Source: an uncultured Massilia sp. (GTDB lineage Bacteria; Pseudomonadota; Gammaproteobacteria; Burkholderiales; Burkholderiaceae). Taken from it: a DNA stretch of 13,738 bases. The notes beneath the pieces were generated by a model. That model searched no databases, had not been told where the DNA came from, and saw only the letters and a program-made list of their open reading frames with translations. Made by a program: the position numbers and the translations under genes. Within the stretch, counting starts at the first letter, position 1. The number at the start of each line of letters is the position of its first letter. The stretch is from the NCBI GenBank assembly GCA_946886065.1, contig CAMPHU010000120.1, forward strand, positions 1 through 13,738, read 5' to 3'. Below, one piece after another: positions 1-8,650 of this stretch.

Positions 1-1887
<1,887 letters not shown>

Positions 1888-1905
1888 GCCTTACTGCTGA
1901 AGTGC

Positions 1906-1948
1906 AAAGGGCCGGAACCTGCAAGGGTTCCGGCCCTTTTGTTTTTTT
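1906..1948 (+). terminator. Rho-independent terminator of acnA
   Basis: A perfect 14-bp stem (AAAGGGCCGGAACC at 1906-1919 pairing with 1926-1939) closes a 6-base loop and is followed by a T-rich run through 1948 (TGTTTTTTT). It begins 18 bases after the acnA stop codon. It has all the parts of an intrinsic terminator. Confidence 0.93.
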
Positions 1949-2014
1949 GGCGCGGGGGGATGAACAGCGCCGGCTTTAGCTATCACCTCCAAGCCTGGAG
2001 ACCGACTGCATTCA

Positions 2015-2067
2015 ACCGTCATGGCAGCGGCACGAAATCGGGTACCGGCCTTCGCCGGGACGACGGT
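2015..2067. repeat. Small intergenic palindromic repeat (the 'VPAFAGTT' type)
   Basis: In the 226-base gap between acnA and the dioxygenase gene, ACCGTCAT (2015-2022) faces ACGACGGT (2060-2067), matching at 7 of 8 positions. Inside is a small hairpin, CCGGC-CTTC-GCCGG (2045-2058). Read in one frame the core encodes VPAFAGTT, a peptide that recurs as a spurious translation of a dispersed intergenic repeat in many proteobacteria. I infer that this is one copy of that family; only a genome-wide search would show the copy number. The rest of the gap (1949-2113) shows nothing else I can name. Confidence 0.45.
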
Positions 2068-2113
2068 CTTACGGGCGCGGGACCTTAGGATACGAAGACG
2101 GCATGCGGCCGCA

Positions 2114-2797
2114 TTACACCTCGGACCACATCCTGAGCAGGTTGTGGTAGTGCCCGGTGATGCCGACGATGGCCTCGCCGTCCCCGTGCTCGGCGCGCAG
2201 GGCCTGGATATGCGTATCCAGCTCGAACAGCATGCTGCGCTTCCAGTCGTCCCTCACCATGCTCTGGGCCCACAGGAAGGACGCCACCCGCTCGCCCGAT
2301 GTCACCGGCATCACCTGGTGCACGCTCCCCGCCGGATACACGATCGCATCCCCCGCCGGCAGCTTGACCTCGTGCGTGCCGTAGGCATCCACCACCACCA
2401 GCTCGCCGCCCTCGTACTCCTCGGGCTCGCTCAGGAACACGGTGGTCGAGACGTCCGCGCGCATCGGCGGCAAGCCGCCGCGCTGGGCGCGGATCGCCCC
2501 GTCCACGTGCAGCCCGTAGTGCTCTCCCCCGCCGTAGGCGTTGAAATACGGCGCGAGGATCCGCAAGGGCAGCACCGCCGAGAAGAACAGCGGATGCGCC
2601 ATCAGCGCCTGGCTCACCGCCTGCCCCAGTTCCACGGCCAGCGGCGAGCCTTCGGCCAGCTGGCGGTTCTGCTTCACCCTGGCCCCCTGCGGCCCCACGC
2701 TCTCGCGCCCGTCCACCCATTCGGAAGCGCCGTTCATGCGCTCGCGCATGCGCGCCACCTGCTCGGGCGTCAGCACGCCTGGAATATGCAGCATCAT
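2114..2797 (-). CDS. piuC: PKHD-type Fe(II)/2-oxoglutarate dioxygenase, PiuC/YbiX family (copy 1)
   Basis: This is a cytoplasmic non-haem iron hydroxylase of the prolyl/lysyl-hydroxylase-like double-stranded beta-helix fold. Members of this family commonly sit next to siderophore receptor genes (piuA in Pseudomonas, fiu in E. coli); the substrate is not established. In the 227-residue protein the iron triad is H97 and D99 (GLHVDG) with H160 (SVHQV), and R170 (GER) is the expected 2-oxoglutarate contact. N-terminal MLHIPGVLT and C-terminal [11 protein letters not shown] are family hallmarks, and the length is normal. The gene starts ATGATG; GAGG (2808-2811) lies 10 bases before the first ATG, and the second ATG (one codon later) is equally possible. 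It follows the receptor gene on the same strand, 81 bases downstream, with an intrinsic terminator in that gap. It is paralogous to the product of 9503-10183, with more than half of aligned residues identical by eye. Confidence 0.93.
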   Translation of the reverse strand: MMLHIPGVLTPEQVARMRERMNGASEWVDGRESVGPQGARVKQNRQLAEGSPLAVELGQAVSQALMAHPLFFSAVLPLRILAPYFNAYGGGEHYGLHVDGAIRAQRGGLPPMRADVSTTVFLSEPEEYEGGELVVVDAYGTHEVKLPAGDAIVYPAGSVHQVMPVTSGERVASFLWAQSMVRDDWKRSMLFELDTHIQALRAEHGDGEAIVGITGHYHNLLRMWSEV

Positions 2798-2815
2798 CTC
2801 TTGCGGTCCTCAATG

Positions 2816-2846
2816 AAAAAAGCCCTCCCGATCTTACCAGGAGGGC
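2816..2846 (-). terminator. Intrinsic terminator between receptor 1 and dioxygenase 1
   Basis: On the minus strand GCCCTCC (2846-2840) and GGAGGGC (2828-2822) form a perfect 7-bp stem with an 11-base loop, followed at once by six T residues (2821-2816). It lies 32 bases past the receptor stop codon and ends 5 bases before the GAGG ribosome binding site of the dioxygenase gene. It should end most receptor transcripts and let only read-through reach the dioxygenase. Confidence 0.82.
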
Positions 2847-2878
2847 GAGTCCGGTTGCCCGGCGGGGGTGGTACCCGG

Positions 2879-5209
2879 TTAGAACTTCAAATTGGCAGTC
2901 AGGGTCGCCGAACGGCCCGCGCCGACGCCCGCGTAGTGCGGCGAGGACACGCGGTCGAAGTAGAACTTGTCGCCCAGGTTCTGGATGTTCAGCTGGAAGG
3001 ACAGGTTCGGGTTCAGCACATAGCTCGCCATCGCGTCGAAGCGGGTATAGGCCGGCGCGTACTTGTTGTTGTTCACGTTGGCGAACTGGCGGTCCACGAA
3101 GTTGGCGCCGCCGCCGACGGTGAAGCTCCTGGTAATCGCGTAGGTCGTCCACAGCGAGGCGCTGTGCTTCGGCGTGGTCGGGAAGGCGTTGCCGTTGAAC
3201 GGCGACGGCGACCAGACCGGCGCGGCCGCGGTGCCGGTGTTGACGAAGCCGTTATCCGCGATCACGCCGTCCAGGTAGGTGTAGCCGCCGAACAGGGTCC
3301 AGGCATTGGTCAGCTTGCCCGAGAAGCCCAGCTCCACGCCCTTGAGCTCCTTGCGGCCCACGTTCTGGGTGCTGCCGTCCGGCGCGGTGACGCGGGCGTT
3401 GTCCATGTCGCTCCGGAACACTGCCGCGCTCAGCGACAGGCGGCCGCCAGTCAGCACTTCCCACTTGGTGCCCAGCTCGATGTTGCGGCTCTTCTGCGGC
3501 TGCAGGTTCTGCACCGCCACGGTGAGCGCATCCAGACCGTCGCCGCCGTCGTTGCCCGGCGGCGTGGCCGAGGTGGCCCAGGACAGGTAGACGCTGCCGT
3601 TTGCCTTCGGCTTGTACACCAGGCCGGCCTGGTAGGTGTCGAAGCTCGAATCGACCCGGGCGCGGACCGCAGCGGCGGTGCCGGCGGCCGGGGTGGACAG
3701 CGAGGTGCGGAAGTGATCCCAGCGCGCGCCCAGGTTCAGCATCCACTGCGGCGTGAACTCGATGGTGTCGAAGCCGTAGACCGCGCGGGTATTGGTGTGG
3801 ACGCTGGTCTGGACCGGCGACCGGCTGCGCGTGTAGACCCACGGGTCATGCGGATTCGGGTTGACCAGGGTGGTGCAGTTGTACAGGGTGGCGGCGCCGC
3901 TGGTCGGGCAGGTGAAGGTATTGGTCAGCGGGTTGTTGGTGCCCGGGCTGAACACATAGCTGCCGCGGTCGGTCTGCTCGCGCGAGAACTCGACCCCAAG
4001 GTTGAAGCTGTGCTTGATGCCGCCGGTATGGACGATGCCGCTCAGGCTGGTCGCATTGGCCAGGGTGTCGGTCTCGACCACGCGGGTGTTGGCGCGGCGC
4101 CAGACGGTGGCGTAGCGGACCGTGTTGCCCTTGGAATCATCCGGCTGGGTCCAGACGTAGTCCTGCGAGCTCTTGCCGTAGCGGGTGACGTTGCGCAGCG
4201 CCAGGCCGTTGCCGAACTCATGGCGCAGGTCGACCGTGGCGACATCGGTTTCGGTATCGCGGAAATCGCGGTTGGCCAAGCCGTAGAAGGCTTCGCGGTC
4301 GACCACGAAGGGGGTGCCGTTGCCGTTCTTCGACACGTCGGCGCCGCTGGCAATCGGGTTGTTGAACGGGATGCCGGTGTCCGGGATCTCGCTGCTCTGC
4401 ATGTGGTAGTAGCTCAGGATCGCGCGGGTCGGGCCGGTCAGGCCGAAGGTGACGCTGGGCGCGATGCCCCAGCGGTCGCCGCCGACCACGTCGCGGCCGG
4501 CCACGTCGCTCTCGTGCGCCATCACGTTCAGGCGGAAGGCGGCGTTTCCGCCCAGCACGCGGTTGATGTCGCCGGTGACGCGGCGGTACTTGTCGGTGCC
4601 GACGCCCACGGTGGCGTTATTGAAGTCGTATTCCTTGGCGGTCTTGGTGACGATGTTGATGCCGCCGCCGGCCGAGGAACGGCCGCCCATGGCCGAGTTC
4701 GGGCCCTTGCTCACTTCGATCTGTTCGATGGCGAAGATCTCGCGCGACTGCGAACCGGAATCGCGCACGCCGTCGATGTAGGTGTCGGTCTGGGCGTTGT
4801 AGCCGCGGATGAACAGGTTGTCGCCCACCGGGTTGCCGCCTTCGGAGGCGCCGATGGTGATGCCCGGGACGGTGCGCAGCGCGTCGGTGAGCGACACGGC
4901 GCCGGTCTGCGAAATGGTTTCCGAGCTCACGACGGTGACCGATTTCGGGGTGTCGAGCAGCGGCGCGGTGAACTTGTCGTTGGCCGAGCGCACCGGGCCC
5001 TGCACGGCGCGGTCGGCGTGGCCGTTGACATGCACCTTGGGCAGGCTGGCGCCATCGTCCAGCGCCGGGGCTTCGGCATGGGCCGCCAGCGGCAGGGCCA
5101 GTGAGGCCAGGACGGCAAGCGCCGGGCCGGACAGGCTCGGGCTGGCGTGACGGGCGTGTTTCTTACTCTTGATGAAGGACTTGCTGGCCTGCGCGGTGGT
5201 GGTGGTCAT
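2879..5209 (-). CDS. TonB-dependent siderophore receptor (Fiu/PiuA-like, copy 1)
   Basis: This outer-membrane beta-barrel should take up a ferric siderophore, driven by TonB-ExbB-ExbD. I take the ATG at 5209 as the start (776 residues): the open frame continues upstream only to a TTG at 5251, and the ATG gives a proper signal peptide. That signal has a basic stretch (KSFIKSKKHARH), a hydrophobic core and an AHA cleavage site near residue 45. A TonB-box-like stretch, LPKVHVNG, follows at 56-63. The plug domain spans about 84-190, with FIRGYNAQTDTYIDGVRD and IEQIEVSKGPNSAMGG. The barrel then runs to a C-terminal phenylalanine (LTANLKF), as barrel assembly requires. Two cysteines (434 and 445) probably form a disulfide in an extracellular loop. 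The ribosome binding site is weak (AAGAAAAG). A Fur box lies about 67 bases upstream, so iron repression is expected. It resembles the siderophore-receptor family that includes Fiu and PiuA, but less closely than the receptor at 10251-12512; the ligand is unknown. Confidence 0.93.
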   Translation of the reverse strand: MTTTTAQASKSFIKSKKHARHASPSLSGPALAVLASLALPLAAHAEAPALDDGASLPKVHVNGHADRAVQGPVRSANDKFTAPLLDTPKSVTVVSSETISQTGAVSLTDALRTVPGITIGASEGGNPVGDNLFIRGYNAQTDTYIDGVRDSGSQSREIFAIEQIEVSKGPNSAMGGRSSAGGGINIVTKTAKEYDFNNATVGVGTDKYRRVTGDINRVLGGNAAFRLNVMAHESDVAGRDVVGGDRWGIAPSVTFGLTGPTRAILSYYHMQSSEIPDTGIPFNNPIASGADVSKNGNGTPFVVDREAFYGLANRDFRDTETDVATVDLRHEFGNGLALRNVTRYGKSSQDYVWTQPDDSKGNTVRYATVWRRANTRVVETDTLANATSLSGIVHTGGIKHSFNLGVEFSREQTDRGSYVFSPGTNNPLTNTFTCPTSGAATLYNCTTLVNPNPHDPWVYTRSRSPVQTSVHTNTRAVYGFDTIEFTPQWMLNLGARWDHFRTSLSTPAAGTAAAVRARVDSSFDTYQAGLVYKPKANGSVYLSWATSATPPGNDGGDGLDALTVAVQNLQPQKSRNIELGTKWEVLTGGRLSLSAAVFRSDMDNARVTAPDGSTQNVGRKELKGVELGFSGKLTNAWTLFGGYTYLDGVIADNGFVNTGTAAAPVWSPSPFNGNAFPTTPKHSASLWTTYAITRSFTVGGGANFVDRQFANVNNNKYAPAYTRFDAMASYVLNPNLSFQLNIQNLGDKFYFDRVSSPHYAGVGAGRSATLTANLKF

Positions 5210-5269
5210 GACGCTTTTCTTGTTGGGGAAACGAACCCGCCGCCTCGGCAAGCCCGTTAGTCAGATTGC

Positions 5270-5294
5270 ATAATAAATGAGAACGATTCGCATT
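5270..5294 (-). promoter_or_regulatory. Fur box and probable promoter of receptor 1
   Basis: AATGAGAACGATTCGCATT (5276-5294) is an imperfect 19-bp palindrome, its 9-base arms matching at 7 positions, very close to the Fur consensus of paired ATTCTCATT-like half sites. A second AT-rich half site (CATTATGATTCCC) overlaps on the upstream side. A minus-strand TATTAT (5275-5270) directly abuts the box and could be the -10 element; no good -35 is visible. The position upstream of a TonB-dependent receptor fits repression by Fur when iron is plentiful. Confidence 0.68.
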
Positions 5295-5366
5295 ATGATT
5301 CCCATTTGCGGTTTTGGCAAGCATGATGCTCAATGTTCGCGGGGCAGCAGGCTTGTTGCCGGTGTG

Positions 5367-5396
5367 TTCATGGCATGTGTCCGAATCAACTACAAT
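5367..5396 (+). promoter_or_regulatory. Possible promoter of the DUF2863-like gene
   Basis: TACAAT (5391-5396) matches the sigma-70 -10 hexamer at 5 of 6 positions, with a poor -35 candidate, TTCATG (5367-5372), 18 bases upstream. It would give a leader of roughly 65 bases before the ATG at 5470. This is weak evidence; the remaining bases between the Fur box and the gene show nothing clear. Confidence 0.3.
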
Positions 5397-5469
5397 ACCG
5401 GCGATAAGGGTTTATGATGACCCCAGGGACTTTCGATCCACATTCACTGACAAGAGACCCATTAGCGCC

Positions 5470-6723
5470 ATGCGTCGTCCATCCAAAGATTCAGCTCCTA
5501 AACTATCCGCAGAAAGCCAGCGCCTCGTCAGCATCTCGCAAGCCATCATGCAGGCTGCCAGCCGCGTCGAGGAGCGGGCCTGGGAACGCCAACTGGACAC
5601 GCAACTGCAGAAACTGCTCAAGACCAACCACCAGGACAGCATCGACCTGGCCCTGAACGTCCTCTTCAAGGACGACCTCGGCTCCTACGATGTCCTGATG
5701 GATACCGTCGAAGCCGTCAGCGAATCGGCCACGATGGTCGAGCAGCAGGACGGCAGCGACGTGACCTGGCAGGCCCTGCTGGTCGCGGCACCGATCCTGG
5801 CCTGGACCCGCTTCTCGATCGCGACCGGGAACATCCCGGGCGAGCTGTTGAGCACGCTGTCCGCGCATTTCTCGGCCCACCTGCTGGCCGAAGGCACCCG
5901 CCTGGCGATCGCACCGACCCTGTACTCGATCGACCAGCTGCCGCGCACCCATGCCGAAACCTATGCGCTGACCCACAAGCTGGCCGCGGCCGCGCACAAG
6001 GGCGGCACCATCAAGCCGGCCAGCCGCGAAGCCGAGACCGCGCCCTTCCTGGCCGACACCCGCTACCTGCTGGTGGCCATCGTTGCGCCGCAAGGGGCCC
6101 CCTTGTTCCGCTGGCAAGAGCCGCAACACCATACGCACTTCGCCGAAGAGCGCAACCGCGCGCTGGAGCAATGGCGCGCCCAGGCCACGGCCAATGTCGC
6201 GCGCCTGCTGCCGGGCTGCGGCATCGAGCTGCTGCTGCCGGAAGCGTATTACGTGGCCTGCCGCGAAGCCGACAAGCTGATCCGCCCGATCTCGATCCGC
6301 GCCGCCGTCCACTACCTGACCAATACGCTGGGCGTGGAAGCCTCGGACCTGCGCGCCGTGATCGCCGGCTTCGGCGAGGAAGCCTCGGACATCCAGATCG
6401 ACGAGTACCGCGTCTCCTTCACCATGCGCCAGAGCCCGGACGTGGTGTACGGCATCGTCTGGCCGCTGTACGGCCAGGAAGACGAGAACGGCACGCCGAT
6501 GGAAGGCCCGCTCGCTGCCGGCCCGACGCCGCTGACGCCGATCAGCGAAATCGTCGCCCACCTGAACGATGCGGGCATCGCCCACATCAAGCGGATCAAC
6601 GAGCGCTATGTCGCCGAGTACTGCGACGACTGCGGCGCGCCACTGTTCGCCGATCCAACCGGCGAGCTGGTCCACGCCGAAATGCCGGAAGACGCACCGA
6701 CCGGCACCGAGCACTTCCATTGA
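5470..6723 (+). CDS. DUF2863-family-like protein of unknown function
   Basis: A 417-residue soluble protein with no signal peptide or membrane segment. The opening MRRPSKDSAPKLSAESQRLV and the stretch WQALLVAAPILAWTRFSIATG resemble DUF2863, a family I know mainly from Burkholderiales; the function is unknown and the assignment is from memory. The C-terminus carries a single CxxC pair (YCDDCGAPLF, C385 and C388) that looks like half a zinc ribbon or a redox pair. I chose the ATG at 5470 because similarity to the family begins there; the frame is open back to an ATG at 5314, but those 52 extra codons lie in the intergenic control region and do not read like a conserved protein. There is no strong Shine-Dalgarno sequence (AAGAGA about 13 bases upstream). 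The acetyltransferase gene follows 46 bases after the stop and may be cotranscribed. Confidence 0.8.
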   Translation: MRRPSKDSAPKLSAESQRLVSISQAIMQAASRVEERAWERQLDTQLQKLLKTNHQDSIDLALNVLFKDDLGSYDVLMDTVEAVSESATMVEQQDGSDVTWQALLVAAPILAWTRFSIATGNIPGELLSTLSAHFSAHLLAEGTRLAIAPTLYSIDQLPRTHAETYALTHKLAAAAHKGGTIKPASREAETAPFLADTRYLLVAIVAPQGAPLFRWQEPQHHTHFAEERNRALEQWRAQATANVARLLPGCGIELLLPEAYYVACREADKLIRPISIRAAVHYLTNTLGVEASDLRAVIAGFGEEASDIQIDEYRVSFTMRQSPDVVYGIVWPLYGQEDENGTPMEGPLAAGPTPLTPISEIVAHLNDAGIAHIKRINERYVAEYCDDCGAPLFADPTGELVHAEMPEDAPTGTEHFH

Positions 6724-6769
6724 CGATGCGGGCGCTTCCAACTGCCGGCAGCGCCCCTTCTCCCTCGCC

Positions 6770-7273
6770 ATGATCGACCTGCACATCCGTCCCGAGCGGC
6801 CTGCCGACGCGGCATCGATCGCAGCCCTCCTCCACGCCGCGTTTGCCGGCAACCCGCACAGCACGCAGACCGAGCACCAGATCGTCGAGCGCCTGCGCGC
6901 GAGCGGCCGCCTGGCCGTCTCGCTGGCGGCCCTGCTGCCCGATGGGCGGCTGGTCGGGCATGTCGCGTTCTCGAAGGTGACGATCGATGGGCGCGACGAG
7001 GACTGGTATGGACTGGGCCCGCTCGCGGTGCTGCCTCGGTCGCAAGGCCAGGGGATCGGCGCGGCCCTGGTAGAAGCCGGATTGTCGGTACTGCGCCGCA
7101 AGGGCGCACGCGGCTGCGTGGTGCTGGGCGAGCCGGCCTACTACGGCCGATTCGGTTTTGCGCAAGACGCAGGCCTGCGCTATCCCGGGCCGCCACCGGA
7201 ATACTTCATGGCCCTGCCCTTCGCACTCCCTGCTCCGCAGGGCGCCGTTGCCTACGACAGCGCATTCGATTAA
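6770..7273 (+). CDS. GNAT-family N-acetyltransferase (YhbS-like)
   Basis: A predicted cytosolic acetyl-CoA-dependent acetyltransferase of 167 residues. The acetyl-CoA pyrophosphate-binding motif A is clear at about 84-100: LGPLAVLPRSQGQGIGAAL, with the Q/R-x-x-G-x-G core at Q92-G97. It is followed by the helix VEAGLSVLRRKG and the beta-5 region VVLGEPAYYGRFGF, which is characteristic of the YhbS-like subgroup. The acceptor substrate cannot be read from sequence. The ATG at 6770 is taken as start because the family fold begins with IRPERPADAASI just after it; the frame is open further upstream but only over the end of the preceding gene. No Shine-Dalgarno sequence is visible, so translation may depend on the upstream gene. 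The stop codon is 2 bases from the palindromic repeat. Confidence 0.88.
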   Translation: MIDLHIRPERPADAASIAALLHAAFAGNPHSTQTEHQIVERLRASGRLAVSLAALLPDGRLVGHVAFSKVTIDGRDEDWYGLGPLAVLPRSQGQGIGAALVEAGLSVLRRKGARGCVVLGEPAYYGRFGFAQDAGLRYPGPPPEYFMALPFALPAPQGAVAYDSAFD

Positions 7274-7275
7274 GA

Positions 7276-7372
7276 GCGCCTAACAAAACCCTCATGGCTG
7301 CGTTGCATCGTCTTGCCGTACTAGAGTACTGTCTTCGACGCTGCTCCTTGCCCTGAGGGTTTTCTTAGGCGC
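7276..7372. repeat. 97-bp near-perfect palindromic repeat element
   Basis: Outer arms of 19 bases (7276-7294 and TGAGGGTTTTCTTAGGCGC at 7354-7372) are complementary at 18 positions. The centre is a tight hairpin, GTACT-AG-AGTAC (7318-7329), on nearly the same axis. Between arms and centre the sequence is only partly self-complementary (GGCTGCGTTGCATCGTCTTGCC against GTCTTCGACGCTGCTCCTTGCC), and these two segments also look like diverged direct copies of each other. No coding frame is evident. It resembles dispersed palindromic intergenic elements of betaproteobacteria. It begins 3 bases after the acetyltransferase stop codon and could end transcription from either side. Confidence 0.7.
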
Positions 7373-7392
7373 GCTAAGGGTCCGTCTCCTTG

Positions 7393-7421
7393 TTGCCACA
7401 AAGAAAATTTCTGTGTACGCT
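7393..7421 (+). promoter_or_regulatory. Possible promoter of the small membrane protein gene
   Basis: TTGCCA (7393-7398; 5 of 6 matches to the -35 consensus), a 17-base spacer, and TACGCT (7416-7421; 3 of 6 matches to the -10). It lies 40 bases before the start codon and just after the palindromic repeat. The spacing is ideal but the -10 is weak. Confidence 0.35.
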
Positions 7422-7423
7422 CA

Positions 7424-7455
7424 GGACAGGAGCTTTTCATCATCCCTGTCCGGAG
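7424..7455 (+). promoter_or_regulatory. Leader hairpin abutting the ribosome binding site
   Basis: GGACAGG (7424-7430) pairs perfectly with CCTGTCC (7445-7451) across a 14-base loop. The Shine-Dalgarno GGAG (7452-7455) begins on the very next base, six bases before the ATG at 7462. A folded leader could therefore affect ribosome access. It may also be chance. Confidence 0.35.
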
Positions 7456-7461
7456 CAAAAC

Positions 7462-7713
7462 ATGGCGGAGTACGACGACCTGGTGGCGATTCTGAAAAGA
7501 ATGGAGCTAAACCAGCTGAAGGCGCTGGACATGCAGGCCGAGCAGCTTGCCCGCATCCAGGCGCAAACGGAGCGTGCCGATGCGCGGTTCCAGGAAAGCG
7601 TCGCCATCCAGCAAGCCACTGTTTCCCGTTATGCGAGGATTACCAGGCTGATGGTGCCGATCATGCTGGCGGCGCTGCTGATTGCCTTCTACGTGATGTT
7701 CGCAGCCGCCTGA
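7462..7713 (+). CDS. Small tail-anchored membrane protein, function unknown
   Basis: An 83-residue protein I do not recognise as a named family. Residues 5-55 are highly charged and heptad-like (LVAILKRMELNQLKALDMQA and on), suggesting a coiled-coil helix. Residues 62-82 form one hydrophobic segment (LMVPIMLAALLIAFYVMFAAA) at the extreme C-terminus, as in tail-anchored inner-membrane proteins with a cytoplasmic N-terminus. GGAG with a 6-base spacer precedes the ATG at 7462, which makes this start better than the upstream codon near 7390. The last 25 bases overlap the end of the convergent LysR gene. Short proteins of this layout are common and poorly characterised; an assembly or stress-related role would be a guess. 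Confidence 0.75.
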   Translation: MAEYDDLVAILKRMELNQLKALDMQAEQLARIQAQTERADARFQESVAIQQATVSRYARITRLMVPIMLAALLIAFYVMFAAA

Positions 7714-8642
7714 ACCGGCGCCCTGAATTGATCGGCCAATCCCAGGCTGCGGAAGCGTTCGACAACGAAATCCACGAATACCCGAGTCTTGGCGGGCAGC
7801 AGCCGCCGGCTCGGATAATAGATGCAGAGCGGCCGCGCCTCCGCATACCAGTCCGGCATCAGCTGCACCAGTTCGCCGCTGCGCAAGAATGGCAGCGCGT
7901 GCGGCAGCGGCAGCAGGGCCAGTCCCACGCCTGCGGCGGCAGCGGTAGCCATCGCTTCCGGATCGTCGCAGACCGCCGCGGCGCGGAACTCCGCGGGCAC
8001 CTGCTCGTCGCCCGCATCGGTACGCAAGGTCCAACTGTACAGCCTGCCTGTTCGGATGGCCCGCCGCCCAATCCCGTCATGCTCGGCCAGCTCCTGCGGC
8101 GTGCGCGGCTCGCCGCGCCGGGCCAGATAAGCCGGCGCGGCAGTCACGATGATCCGCACCCGGGTCAGCTCGCGCGCGACCACGCCTTCGCTCAATTCGA
8201 TTCCGCCGCCGATGGCGACATCGAAGCCCTCGCCCACCAGGTCGACCTGGCGGTTCTCGAAATACAGGTCCGGCACGATGGCCGGATAGCGCTCGCGGAA
8301 GGCTTCCAGCATCGGTACGAAATACGTCCTTCCCACGGCCGGCGCCATGCTCACCTTGAGCGTGCCCGCCGGCTGGGCGGCGCCCTCGCGCGCCGCCAGC
8401 ACCGCGCCTTCGATCTGGCGCCACGGCTCCGCCACTTCGCGCAGGAATTGCTCGCCCTCTTCCGTCAGGCGCAGCTGGCGCGTGGTGCGCTGGAACAGGC
8501 GCACGCCGAGCTGGCGTTCGAGCGCGGCGACGTTCTTGCTCACCGCCGCCGGCGTCATGCCCAGGCGGCGGGCGGCAGCGGAAAAGCCGCGCTCCTCGGC
8601 GCTGTAGATGAAGGAAACGAGATGGCTGATCGATTCGAGCAT
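7689..8642 (-). CDS. LysR-family transcriptional regulator
   Basis: A 317-residue regulator. The N-terminal winged helix-turn-helix is plain at residues 1-62 (GFSAAARRLGMTPAAVSKNV, then LERQLGVRLFQRTTRQLRLT). The effector-binding domain runs from about 93 to 300 (GTLKVSMAPAVGRTYFVPML, GFDVAIGGG, AAAAGVGLALLP). Such proteins act as tetramers, often activating a divergent gene and repressing their own. Here the divergent neighbour is the short-chain dehydrogenase at 8752, making it the likely target. The effector is unknown. The start ATG at 8642 has no Shine-Dalgarno sequence, and a TATAAA -10-like element lies only 8 bases upstream, so the mRNA may be nearly leaderless. Its 3' end overlaps the small membrane protein gene tail to tail by 25 bases, slightly extending an otherwise typical C-terminus. 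Confidence 0.95.
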   Translation of the reverse strand: MLESISHLVSFIYSAEERGFSAAARRLGMTPAAVSKNVAALERQLGVRLFQRTTRQLRLTEEGEQFLREVAEPWRQIEGAVLAAREGAAQPAGTLKVSMAPAVGRTYFVPMLEAFRERYPAIVPDLYFENRQVDLVGEGFDVAIGGGIELSEGVVARELTRVRIIVTAAPAYLARRGEPRTPQELAEHDGIGRRAIRTGRLYSWTLRTDAGDEQVPAEFRAAAVCDDPEAMATAAAAGVGLALLPLPHALPFLRSGELVQLMPDWYAEARPLCIYYPSRRLLPAKTRVFVDFVVERFRSLGLADQFRAPVQAAANIT

Positions 8643-8650
8643 GCCGCCAT

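Noticed and set aside
2021..5104. A 1027-codon open frame on the plus strand, antisense to the receptor 1 module
   Set aside because: The translation is rich in R, A, G, H and V without domains, its opening lies in an intergenic repeat, and it opposes two genes with clear motifs. Long antisense frames are expected in GC-rich DNA with strong third-position bias.
5314..5469. The 52-codon upstream extension of the DUF2863-like gene
   Set aside because: It is open but starts just past the Fur box, has no ribosome binding site, and its residues do not look like part of the family, which begins at MRRPSKDSAP.
5503..7101. A 532-codon minus-strand open frame opposite the DUF2863-like and acetyltransferase genes
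   Set aside because: It has no recognisable motif, no ribosome binding site of note, and spans two separate plus-strand genes; it is a mirror of codon bias.
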